Assembly: GCA_943789105.1 (NCBI GenBank)
Contig: CALSSW010000003.1
Span: 186,001 to 250,000 of the forward strand
Origin: an uncultured Ulvibacter sp.
GTDB lineage: Bacteria; Bacteroidota; Bacteroidia; Flavobacteriales; Flavobacteriaceae
DNA: 64,000 nucleotides
Direction: 5' to 3'
In this document: positions 28,347 to 36,466 of the stretch, piece after piece
Numbering within the stretch: the first letter of the stretch is position 1
Layout of the letters: every line of letters begins with the position of its first letter
Program-made: the position numbers and the translations under genes
Notes under the pieces: model-generated
Seen by the model: only the letters and a program-made list of their open reading frames with translations
Databases searched by the model: none
Told to the model about the DNA's origin: nothing

Positions 28347-28376
28347 TTTGTTAATTATAACAATTATGTATATTTG
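28347..28376 (+). promoter_or_regulatory. Bacteroidota-type promoter for tRNA-Leu (TAG)
   Basis: TTTG at 28347-28350 is followed after 18 bases by TATATTTG at 28369-28376. The tRNA begins 37 bases later. Confidence 0.7.
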
Positions 28377-28413
28377 CCGACCCAAAGATAGCTTATATCT
28401 TTGGCCAAGGTCT

Positions 28414-28495
28414 GCGGATGTGGTGGAACTGGTAGACATGCTAGACTTAGGATCTAGTGCCGCAAGGCGTGCAGGTTCGATTCCTGTCATCCGCA
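28414..28495 (+). tRNA. tRNA-Leu (TAG)
   Basis: GCGGATG (28414-28420) pairs with CATCCGC (28488-28494). The anticodon loop CTTAGGA gives anticodon TAG. The long variable arm expected for a class II tRNA is present. CCA is not encoded. Confidence 0.96.
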
Positions 28496-28505
28496 CTTAT
28501 ATTTA

Positions 28506-28538
28506 AAAAGCGCTGTATTTTATACAGCGCTTTTTTTT
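28506..28538 (+). terminator. Terminator after tRNA-Leu
   Basis: AAAAGCGCTGTAT and ATACAGCGCTTTT form a perfect stem with a TTT loop, followed by a run of T. Confidence 0.85.
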
Positions 28539-28662
28539 GTTTACAACCTCAGGCTCTAATTATGATTTTACTCAAAATAGGTTGCCATAAATCCTTGGGC
28601 TCTTTATGGAATAAAACCCTAAAAATCACTCTTTGTAGATTTGTTTTATGTTGGGTGTTTTG

Positions 28663-28694
28663 TTTGTAACATCTAGTTATTTGATATATCTTTG
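28663..28694 (+). promoter_or_regulatory. Bacteroidota-type promoter for tig
   Basis: TTTG (28663-28666) and, after 20 bases, TATCTTTG (28687-28694) match the -33/-7 consensus. The tig ATG is at 28761, leaving a leader of about 60 bases. Confidence 0.6.
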
Positions 28695-28760
28695 CACGCT
28701 CATAAATGCAGGCTATATCTCTTTATTTATGAGTTATTTAAATTAAAATTTCACAATACA

Positions 28761-30080
28761 ATGGATATCAAAAAGAAAGATGTTGATGCGCTAAATGCAG
28801 TAGTGACTGTAGTAATCTCAAAAGATGATTACCAAGACAAGGTAACTAAGGTATTAAGTAACTACCAAAAAACGGCAAATATACCAGGTTTTAGAAAAGG
28901 GCATATCCCGATGGGAATGGTTAAAAAACAATATGGTAAAGGGGTGCTAGTAGAGGAGGTAAATAAACTATTACAAGATGGGTTGCATAATTTTTTGACC
29001 CAGGAAAAATTAGATGTTTTAGGAAATCCACTTCCTAAAAACGAAACAGAAATTAACTGGGATAACGATGAGTTTACCTTTGAGTTTGATCTAGGATTGT
29101 CTCCAAGTTTTAAAGTAGATGTTGCTAAAAAAGCGGTTACTGCTTATAAAATTGTTGCAGACAAAGAAATGCTTGACAATCAAGTAAAGTCTATCCGTAA
29201 GCAATACGGGACCCTAAAGTCTAAAACTGAGGTAGCAAAAGCAGATGAGATTACGGGTACTTTTACCAACCCAGAAAAAGAGATAGATAAAAGCACGACC
29301 ATAGAGCTTGATAGCTTGAAAGGAAAAGCCCAGATCAATGCTTTACTTGGGGCCAAGCCTGGTGATGTGATTTCTTTAAAAACAAAAGGCATGTTTGCCC
29401 AGGAGCAAGACAATCAAAAGCACTTTGGTCTTTCCCCAGAAGATGCCAAGGGGTTATCTGTAGAGGTTTCTTTTAAAATTGAAGAAGTGAACACCCGTGT
29501 GATGGCAGATTTAAACCAAGAGTTGTTTGACAAGCTCTTTGGAGAAGGGAATGTAAGCTCAGAAAAGGCACTTAAAGAAAAGATCAAAGAAGATGCAGAG
29601 AAGCAATTTGCACAACAAAGTGATCAAAAAATGCTCAATGATGTTGTAGAGTCTTTAATTGAAAACACAAAGTTTGACTTACCTAAAGACTTTTTGGAGC
29701 GTTGGATACAAGTCTCTGGAGAGAACCCAATGACCCCAGAAGAGGCCAAGGCAGAATATGCCCGTAGTGAAAAAGGACTGCGCTACCAATTAATTGAGGG
29801 AAAACTAAGAGCAGAGCACAATTTGCAAGTAACCTTTGATGAGCTGAAGGCATACGCTCTAGATATGATAAAAGGACAAATGGCTCAATTTGGACAGCTT
29901 GACCCTAGTGAAGAAGAATTAAATAATATTGCCTCAAGAATAATGTCTAACCAAGAAGAAGTGAAGCGTTTGAGTGAGCAATTAAACTCTAGTAAATTAC
30001 TTGATTTTTTTAAGGAAAATGCCAAACTGAAGATCAAAGAAGTATCTTATGATAAATTCATTAAAGAGGCCTATGCATAA
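28761..30080 (+). CDS. tig: Trigger factor
   Basis: Trigger factor is the ribosome-bound chaperone and peptidyl-prolyl isomerase. The 439-residue protein has the N-terminal ribosome-binding domain with the signature PGFRKGHIPMGMVKKQYG (near residues 42-60), a degenerate isomerase domain in the middle (about 150-240) and a helical C-terminal chaperone domain. I chose the ATG at 28761, which begins MDIKKKDVDALN; an upstream in-frame ATG at 28692 lies inside the predicted promoter and leader. tig is followed by clpP and clpX, the classic order. Confidence 0.94.
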   Translation: MDIKKKDVDALNAVVTVVISKDDYQDKVTKVLSNYQKTANIPGFRKGHIPMGMVKKQYGKGVLVEEVNKLLQDGLHNFLTQEKLDVLGNPLPKNETEINWDNDEFTFEFDLGLSPSFKVDVAKKAVTAYKIVADKEMLDNQVKSIRKQYGTLKSKTEVAKADEITGTFTNPEKEIDKSTTIELDSLKGKAQINALLGAKPGDVISLKTKGMFAQEQDNQKHFGLSPEDAKGLSVEVSFKIEEVNTRVMADLNQELFDKLFGEGNVSSEKALKEKIKEDAEKQFAQQSDQKMLNDVVESLIENTKFDLPKDFLERWIQVSGENPMTPEEAKAEYARSEKGLRYQLIEGKLRAEHNLQVTFDELKAYALDMIKGQMAQFGQLDPSEEELNNIASRIMSNQEEVKRLSEQLNSSKLLDFFKENAKLKIKEVSYDKFIKEAYA

Positions 30081-30200
30081 ATCTTTAAAAATTTAGGTAC
30101 CTTTAGTGTGCATTAACGTCAATTAGGCATGCCAGATAGTTAGGTGTCTTTTTTGAAATGGTATTTATAATACATTAAAATATAAAGAATAAATAGTTAT

Positions 30201-30875
30201 ATGAACTACGGAGAAGAATTTAAAAAATACGCGATTAAAGACCAAGGCATTAGCAGTACTTATTATGAAAAAATAATGAGTAGCATGTACCCAAGTAACC
30301 TAACGCCAAACATTATAGAAGAGCGGCAGATGAATATCGCCATTTTTGATGTTTTTTCACGCCTAATGATGGATAGAATTATCTTTTTAGGAACTGGAAT
30401 TAGCGATCAAGTTGCCAATATCGTGCAAGCACAACTGCTCTTTTTAGAAAGTGTAGATGCTTCTAAGGATATCCAGATTTACATCAACTCTCCTGGAGGA
30501 AGTGTGTATGCTGGTTTAGGGATTTATGACACCATGCAATTTATAAAGCCAGATGTAGCTACTATTTGTACAGGTATGGCAGCTTCCATGGGAGCTGTAC
30601 TTTTGTGTGCTGGAGAAAAGGGCAAGCGTAGTGGTTTAACTCACTCAAGAGTAATGATTCATCAGCCACTTGGGGGTGCCCAAGGACAGGCAAGTGACAT
30701 TGAGATTACTGCAAGAGAAATCATGACTTTAAAAACCGAGTTATACAATATTATAGCAAGCCACACAGGGCAAAGCTATGATAAGGTGTATGAGGATAGT
30801 GATCGTGATTACTGGATGAAGTCAGATAAGGCTTTGGAGTACGGTATGATAGACGAAATATTAAAAAGAGGTTAA
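30201..30875 (+). CDS. clpP: ATP-dependent Clp protease proteolytic subunit
   Basis: ClpP forms the tetradecameric serine protease chamber that works with ClpX. In the 224-residue protein the triad is S129 (GMAASMGA), H154 (MIHQPLGG) and D203 (in DRDYWM). The oxyanion loop SPGGSVYAG is conserved. The N-terminal ~35 residues before the mature start region are longer than in E. coli and may be a propeptide. clpX begins 15 bases after the stop, so they are cotranscribed. Confidence 0.97.
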   Translation: MNYGEEFKKYAIKDQGISSTYYEKIMSSMYPSNLTPNIIEERQMNIAIFDVFSRLMMDRIIFLGTGISDQVANIVQAQLLFLESVDASKDIQIYINSPGGSVYAGLGIYDTMQFIKPDVATICTGMAASMGAVLLCAGEKGKRSGLTHSRVMIHQPLGGAQGQASDIEITAREIMTLKTELYNIIASHTGQSYDKVYEDSDRDYWMKSDKALEYGMIDEILKRG

Positions 30876-30890
30876 CACAAAAAGCAATTC

Positions 30891-32123
30891 ATGTCAAAAG
30901 AGGTTTTAGAATGTTCTTTCTGTGGTCGTAAAAAAGTAGATACTAGCTTGCTCATTGCAGGTATAGATGCTCATATTTGCGATCGTTGCATAGAGCAGGC
31001 CCACGGAATCATAGTAGAGGAAGCCTCACAAGCGGGTGATGAGCACCTAAGTGAAGACGTAATGCTTAAAAAGCCAAAGACAATCAAGGCTTTTTTGGAT
31101 GATTATGTAATAGGGCAAGAGCACACCAAAAGAGTGATGTCTGTGGCTGTTTACAATCATTACAAGCGTTTATTGCAACCAAAAACACAAGACGATATAG
31201 ATATTCAAAAAAGTAATATCATTATTGTTGGGCAAACAGGAACGGGTAAAACATTGGTGGCCAAAACCATTGCAAGAATGCTCAATGTGCCACTTGCCAT
31301 TGTGGATGCAACTGTACTCACACAAGCAGGATATGTTGGAGAAGATGTAGAGACCATTTTAACACGTTTGTTACAGGCTGCAGATTACAATCTTGAAAAA
31401 GCCGAAAAAGGAATTGTATTTATAGATGAGATAGATAAAATTGCGCGCAAGAGCGACAATCCATCTATCACAAGAGATGTAAGTGGAGAAGGGGTACAGC
31501 AAGCCTTATTAAAACTATTAGAGGGCACAGTGGTTAACGTGCCACCAAAGGGGGGTAGAAAACATCCAGACCAAAAGTTTATAGAGGTAAACACAGAAAA
31601 TATATTATTTATAGCAGGCGGTGCTTTTGATGGCATAGAAAGACATATCTCTAAAAGACTTAACATGCAAGCCGTTGGCTTTAGTGCTTCAAAAAAGGAA
31701 AACTCCTTGCAAAAGGATGATATGCTGCGCTACATCATACCTAGAGACTTAAAACAGTTTGGTTTAATACCTGAGATTATTGGTCGTTTACCTGTATTAA
31801 CCTACATGAACCCTCTAGATAAGGGTACCCTAAGGTCTATTTTAACAGAGCCTAAAAATGCCATCATAAAACAATACCATAAGTTGTTTGAGATGGACGG
31901 CATTGAACTTGTAGTTACCACAGAAGCGCTAGACTTTATTGTAGAGCAAGCTATTATATATAAATTGGGGGCAAGAGGTTTAAGATCTCTTTGCGAGGCT
32001 ATACTCACAGATGCTATGTTTGATATGCCTGGCACAGATGAGAAATTCTTGAGTGTTACACGTGAGTATGCAGAAGAGAAATTAAATAAATCTACCATTA
32101 AAAAACTCAAGGCAGTATCTTAA
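30891..32123 (+). CDS. clpX: ATP-dependent Clp protease ATP-binding subunit
   Basis: ClpX is the AAA+ unfoldase that feeds substrates to ClpP. The 410-residue protein has the N-terminal zinc-binding domain (CSFCGRKK and CDRCIEQ), Walker A GQTGTGKT, Walker B with FIDEIDK, the GYVGEDVE pore loop and the C-terminal small domain with KLGARGLR (sensor 2). The IGF loop needed to dock on ClpP is probably present in the GFSASKKEN neighbourhood but is not clearly readable. It ends the tig-clpP-clpX unit with a strong terminator. Confidence 0.97.
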   Translation: MSKEVLECSFCGRKKVDTSLLIAGIDAHICDRCIEQAHGIIVEEASQAGDEHLSEDVMLKKPKTIKAFLDDYVIGQEHTKRVMSVAVYNHYKRLLQPKTQDDIDIQKSNIIIVGQTGTGKTLVAKTIARMLNVPLAIVDATVLTQAGYVGEDVETILTRLLQAADYNLEKAEKGIVFIDEIDKIARKSDNPSITRDVSGEGVQQALLKLLEGTVVNVPPKGGRKHPDQKFIEVNTENILFIAGGAFDGIERHISKRLNMQAVGFSASKKENSLQKDDMLRYIIPRDLKQFGLIPEIIGRLPVLTYMNPLDKGTLRSILTEPKNAIIKQYHKLFEMDGIELVVTTEALDFIVEQAIIYKLGARGLRSLCEAILTDAMFDMPGTDEKFLSVTREYAEEKLNKSTIKKLKAVS

Positions 32124-32142
32124 GAGTGTAAAATAAAAACAG

Positions 32143-32180
32143 AAAAACCGTGCCACTTTTATGATGGTACGGTTTTTTTA
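32143..32180 (+). terminator. Terminator after clpX
   Basis: AAAACCGTGCCA and TGGTACGGTTTT form a 12-bp stem (one G-U) with a run of seven T after it. Confidence 0.85.
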
Positions 32181-32257
32181 TTGTCTAAATCTTCACTTCA
32201 GCACACAATAAATTACGCAAAGGCAGTAAAACACTGCCATTATTTTAGGTATAGCGC

Positions 32258-33772
32258 CTATGTGTTTAAATGCAATAATTCTTCAATAAAATCACGTTTA
32301 TTGGAGAGTCTAGGTACTTTGTGTTGGCCACCTAGTTTGTTTTTTTGTTTGAGCCAATCATAAAATAATCTTTGCCGGGCCATATGAACTTTGGGCAAGT
32401 TAAGGGTTGTGTTGTTAAAGCGTTTTGCTTGGTAATCACTATTAACATCCATTAAAGCGCTATCCAGGCTCTTTGTAAATAACCCTAGATTTTTGGGTGG
32501 GGTTTTAAATTCTATGATCCACTCATGGGCTCCTTTTTCTCTACCTTTCATAAAAATAGGCGCCGCTGTGTAATCCACGATTTCACACTGCGTGTTCTTT
32601 GAAGCTTGTTTTAATGCCATTTCAGCATTTTCAATTATGAGCTCTTCTCCAAAGACATTGATGTGGTGTTTGGTTCTTCCCGTTACTTTTATTCTAAAAG
32701 GGCTTATGGAAGTGAAACGTACTGTGTCTCCAATTTTATAGCGCCATAACCCTGCATTGGTTGTAATTACAATGGCATAGTTTTTATTAACTCGAACCTC
32801 TTCTAGTGATATGATTTTTTCTGCAGCACTCCCATAGGTGTCCATGGGAATGAATTCATAAAAAATCCCATAGTCTAGCATTAATAGTAGTTCTTTGTTG
32901 GCATTTCTATCCTGGATCGCAAAAAAGCCTTCACTGGCATTGTATATTTCATAATACCTAAAATTTTCTTTAGGTAGTACGGCGTTGTACTGGTCTATGT
33001 AGGGGTCAAAATTGACACCTCCGTGGAAATAAACCTCTAGATTAGGCCAAATCTCAAAGAGGTTTGATTTACCTGTTGTTTCCAGTACATTATTGAGTAA
33101 AACTAACATCCAGGAGGGAACTCCAGCCAGGCTTGTTACATTTTCTTGAATGGTTTGGTCCACGATAGCCTGCATTTTTAACTCCCAATCTGCCATGAGA
33201 GATACTTCATTATTTGGGGTGCTGCTATATTCTGCCCAAAAAGGCATATTGTCTATAAGTATGGCAGAGAGGTCTCCATAAACTGTTGCGTTTTGTTTGT
33301 ATAATTCTTTGCTTCCTCCAAGGCGCAAACTTTTACCTAAAAACAAATTGGCGTCAGGATTATTATTAAGATACATGCATAATAAATCTTTACTTGCGGC
33401 ATAGTGGCAATGTTCAAGAGAGGCTGAGCTCACTGGAATAAATTTACTTTTTGAATTTGTTGTTCCGCTTGATTTTGCAAACCATTTAATAGGGGTGGGC
33501 CAAAAAATATTGCTTTCTCCTTTTCTTGCGCGTTCAATTTGTAGATGATTATCCTCATAGGAGCTTACGGGTACTCTTTGGGCAAATTCTCTATAGGTGC
33601 TAATAGAGGCAAAATCATATTGTTTGCCAATTTCGGTGTTTTTGGCAGTGTGCAAAAGATGTTCTAGCAGCTCGTTTTGAACATCAATGGGGTATTTCAA
33701 AAAAAGTTCTATTTGGTGAAAACGTTTTTTTAAAAACCAAGATGCTAAAGAATTTACTATGGGTATTGGCAT
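32258..33772 (-). CDS. GH3 auxin-responsive-promoter-like acyl-adenylating protein
   Basis: This 504-residue protein belongs to the GH3 family, known in plants for coupling jasmonate or auxin to amino acids through acyl-adenylates (ANL superfamily). The phosphate-binding loop AKSSGTTNSKSKFIPVS (about residues 94-110), YNASEGFFAIQD (about 280-292) and RYKIGDTVRF (about 345) fit the ATP-binding motifs of the family. Bacterial GH3 proteins are found in many Bacteroidota; their substrates are not known. The gene is divergent from the DUF2797 gene; their 43-base gap holds a TATTTTTG -7 like box (33772-33779) facing DUF2797. Confidence 0.85.
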   Translation of the reverse strand: MPIPIVNSLASWFLKKRFHQIELFLKYPIDVQNELLEHLLHTAKNTEIGKQYDFASISTYREFAQRVPVSSYEDNHLQIERARKGESNIFWPTPIKWFAKSSGTTNSKSKFIPVSSASLEHCHYAASKDLLCMYLNNNPDANLFLGKSLRLGGSKELYKQNATVYGDLSAILIDNMPFWAEYSSTPNNEVSLMADWELKMQAIVDQTIQENVTSLAGVPSWMLVLLNNVLETTGKSNLFEIWPNLEVYFHGGVNFDPYIDQYNAVLPKENFRYYEIYNASEGFFAIQDRNANKELLLMLDYGIFYEFIPMDTYGSAAEKIISLEEVRVNKNYAIVITTNAGLWRYKIGDTVRFTSISPFRIKVTGRTKHHINVFGEELIIENAEMALKQASKNTQCEIVDYTAAPIFMKGREKGAHEWIIEFKTPPKNLGLFTKSLDSALMDVNSDYQAKRFNNTTLNLPKVHMARQRLFYDWLKQKNKLGGQHKVPRLSNKRDFIEELLHLNT

Positions 33773-33815
33773 ATTTTTGCACTATCTTTAAGGTCTAAAT
33801 GTACAATTTTATTTT

Positions 33816-34610
33816 ATGCAATTCCAGGGCACATTAACAAAAATGAAAACCGAAATAGGAAGTCCAATCCAGTACTACTTGGTATTTGAGAATGATTTTC
33901 TACACATAAATCAGCTTCTTGATAAAAAGCTAAGCATATCTTTTTTAGGGTATGAGTGCATGAGTTGTAAAAAGGAGAAAAAAATATACCGCCAGGGCTT
34001 TTGTTACGATTGTTTTTTTGAAATTCCTCAAGCTGCAGATTGGATCATACATCCAGAAAAAAGCCAGGCGCATCTTGGTATTGAAGATCGAGATTTAGAG
34101 TATGAAAAAGCAGTGCAGCTTACTCCTCATATTGTATATCTTGCCAATAGCGGAAATGTTAAAGTAGGGGTTACCCGTAAAACCCAAATACCAACCCGCT
34201 GGATAGACCAAGGAGCTCACAAAGCTCTTGAGATTGCAGAGTTGCCAAATAGGTATCTTGCCGGTATCACAGAGGTTGCTTTAAAAGAGTTTGTTGCAGA
34301 TAAAACCAATTGGCGCACCATGCTTAAAAATGAAATAAAGGAGCAAGACCTCTCCTCTTGGCGAGATACATTAAAACAATACATACCTGAACAGGCCCTG
34401 CCTTATTTTATTGATAACAGGCAAGAAACAAACCTGGAATTTCCAGTGCTTACATACCCCGTCAAACTCAAAACATTAAACCTTGTTAAAACACCAGAGT
34501 ATACTGGAACACTCAAGGGTATAAAAGGGCAATATCTTATTTTTGATGATGACACCGTTTTTAATGTAAGAAGCAATGAAGGATTTGTTGTATCTATTAA
34601 TATGTTATAA
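33816..34610 (+). CDS. DUF2797 domain protein
   Basis: The 264-residue protein matches DUF2797 as I recognise it. It has four cysteines in a zinc-finger-like arrangement (CMSC and CYDC, about residues 49-68), a region with HIVYLANSGNVKVGVTRKTQIPTRWIDQGA (split here: NSGNVKVGVTRK, about 115-126, then the Arg-Trp part) that recalls GIY-YIG nuclease folds, and a C-terminal part ending in FDDDTVFNVRSNEGF. Biochemical activity is unknown to me. It is followed in the same direction by the FolK fusion gene. Confidence 0.78.
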   Translation: MQFQGTLTKMKTEIGSPIQYYLVFENDFLHINQLLDKKLSISFLGYECMSCKKEKKIYRQGFCYDCFFEIPQAADWIIHPEKSQAHLGIEDRDLEYEKAVQLTPHIVYLANSGNVKVGVTRKTQIPTRWIDQGAHKALEIAELPNRYLAGITEVALKEFVADKTNWRTMLKNEIKEQDLSSWRDTLKQYIPEQALPYFIDNRQETNLEFPVLTYPVKLKTLNLVKTPEYTGTLKGIKGQYLIFDDDTVFNVRSNEGFVVSINML

Positions 34611-34698
34611 ATTGTCATTCTCAATACTTGATCATGTTTTAAGTACTAACTAGAGGTTAAAATCACACAAAATCATCAAAGATCAGCACACTTTATAC

Positions 34699-35802
34699 TT
34701 GGCTTTAGGCACTAATCTAGGCAATAGATTTGAGCACTTACAAAGTGCTGTAAAAGCTATTTTTAAGAGGCTAGGAACCATCACCAACATCTCGGCAGTG
34801 TATCAAACACCCGCTCTTGGTTTTGATGGGGCAGATTTTTTAAACTGTGTGCTTGAGCTGCAAACCCGCCATAAGGCTCCAGATGTTTTGGCTGAAATTT
34901 TAAACATTGAAAAGGCATTAGGCAGGCAGCGATCAAAAAGTGACGGCTACACCTCTAGGGCTATTGATATTGATATTTTGTTTTATGACACTGCTGTTAT
35001 TAACCAGGATAACCTGCAGATCCCTCATCCAGAGATTTCTAATAGAAAATTTGTACTCCAACCCCTAGTAGATTTGGCCCCAGAGTTGTTGCATCCTATT
35101 TTTCAAAAAACACTAGCAACACTTCTGTTAGAAACCCCTGACTCTAGCGTGATTGAGCAACAAACTAAAATCTTGTCTAACCCCCAAGACGCCTATGACT
35201 TTTCTAGACTGAACTACATTGCCATTGAAGGAAATATTGGGGCAGGGAAAACCAGCTTGTGTCATATGCTTGCCAATGATTTTAATGCCAAACTCATTTT
35301 AGAGCGTTTTAAAGACAATCCTTTTTTGCCTAAATTTTATGAGGACCCCCAGCGGTATGCTTTTGCCTTAGAAATGTCTTTTTTGGCAGACAGGTACCAA
35401 CAACTTTTGGAAGACATCACACAGTTTGATTTGTTTAATGAATGTGTGGTTGCAGATTATGACGCCTACAAATCTCTTATTTTTGCTAAAGTCACCCTGC
35501 AACAGGAAGAATATAATTTATACAAGAAGTTATTCTATTTGATGCATAAAGAGTTGCCCAAGCCAGATGTATACATCTATCTATATCAAAACACCGATCG
35601 GCTTTTGGAGAACATTAAAAAAAGAGGACGTGGTTATGAAGAAGGAATTAAGGCAGACTATTTACAAAAAATTAATGATGGATACCTAGAGTTTATAAAA
35701 AACCAACACAATGACAGCATTAAAATCATTGATATCTCTGGGCTAGATTTTGTTGAAAACAGGAGTGATTACCTGCTACTTTTAGATCAAATTTTCGCGT
35801 AA
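34699..35802 (+). CDS. folK: FolK-deoxynucleoside kinase fusion
   Basis: Residues 1-145 form FolK, the kinase that pyrophosphorylates 6-hydroxymethyl-dihydropterin in folate synthesis: GTNLGNR, the QTPALG loop, GRQRSKSDGYTSRAIDIDIL and the PHPE motif. Residues 170-367 form a deoxynucleoside kinase with the P-loop EGNIGAGKTS, the ERFKDNPFLP stretch and the late KKRGRGYE (LID arginines). Such fusions occur in Bacteroidota. The start is uncertain. The first usual start codon is TTG 34699, but the first FolK strand (HTLYLALGT) begins earlier; the frame is open from 34654 without ATG, GTG or TTG before 34699. A rare ATC start (34672 or 34675) or a base error is possible. Confidence 0.85.
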   Translation: MALGTNLGNRFEHLQSAVKAIFKRLGTITNISAVYQTPALGFDGADFLNCVLELQTRHKAPDVLAEILNIEKALGRQRSKSDGYTSRAIDIDILFYDTAVINQDNLQIPHPEISNRKFVLQPLVDLAPELLHPIFQKTLATLLLETPDSSVIEQQTKILSNPQDAYDFSRLNYIAIEGNIGAGKTSLCHMLANDFNAKLILERFKDNPFLPKFYEDPQRYAFALEMSFLADRYQQLLEDITQFDLFNECVVADYDAYKSLIFAKVTLQQEEYNLYKKLFYLMHKELPKPDVYIYLYQNTDRLLENIKKRGRGYEEGIKADYLQKINDGYLEFIKNQHNDSIKIIDISGLDFVENRSDYLLLLDQIFA

Positions 35803-35813
35803 TTAAGACTGTC

Positions 35814-36350
35814 TTAGGCTTTTATTTTACAGAATAAATCCCAAACAACCACCCCGCAACTCACAGCAATGTTTAAGGAATGTTTGGTGCCGTATTGAGG
35901 AATCTCAATTACCCCGTCGCTTTTATTTACAACTTCTTGCTGCACGCCTTTTACCTCGTGTCCCATGACAATTGCGTATTTTTGATTGGGGCTTGTTTTA
36001 AAATTTTCTAAAGAAACAGATGCTTGTGCCTGTTCTATACTAGCTATAAATACTCCTTGTCTTTTTAATTTTTGTATCACATCCAGGGTGTTTTCTGCAT
36101 ATTCCCAGGCTACACTATCTGTAGCTCCAAGTGCTGTTTTTTGGATGTCTTTGTGAGGCGGTTTTGCCGTAATACCACACAGGTATATCTTTTCTATTAA
36201 AAAAGCATCTGCGGTTCTAAAAACAGAACCAATATTGTTTAAACTGCGTATGTTGTCTAAAATAATTATAAGTGGCGTTTTTTTTGAGCCCTTAAAGCTT
36301 TGGGCGTCTATTCTGCCAAGTTCACTATTTTTTAATTTCCTGTTTTTCAT
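35814..36350 (-). CDS. TrmH/SpoU-family RNA 2'-O-methyltransferase
   Basis: This 178-residue SPOUT enzyme has the three family motifs: NIRSLNNIGSVFRTADAF (motif 1, about 32-49), VMGHEVKGV (motif 2) and IEIPQYGTKHSLNIAVSCG (motif 3, about 148-166), which build the knotted SAM site. The target may be a tRNA or rRNA ribose; the short length, without an N-terminal RNA-binding extension, suggests a tRNA target but does not prove it. It converges on the folK fusion gene and diverges from mutS. Confidence 0.88.
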   Translation of the reverse strand: MKNRKLKNSELGRIDAQSFKGSKKTPLIIILDNIRSLNNIGSVFRTADAFLIEKIYLCGITAKPPHKDIQKTALGATDSVAWEYAENTLDVIQKLKRQGVFIASIEQAQASVSLENFKTSPNQKYAIVMGHEVKGVQQEVVNKSDGVIEIPQYGTKHSLNIAVSCGVVVWDLFCKIKA

Positions 36351-36441
36351 ATCACAAAAATACTTTTTTTATGCGAGGCTTTCTCTCAAAGAAATATTAC
36401 TTGGCTTATAGCCTTTCTAAATATGTATAAAAAGCTATTTT

Positions 36442-36449
36442 TACATTTG
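36442..36449 (+). promoter_or_regulatory. Possible -7 element for mutS
   Basis: TACATTTG fits the TAnnTTTG consensus 17 bases before the mutS ATG. No convincing -33 TTG is found at the right distance. Confidence 0.35.
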
Positions 36450-36466
36450 TACTAATACTACATAAA

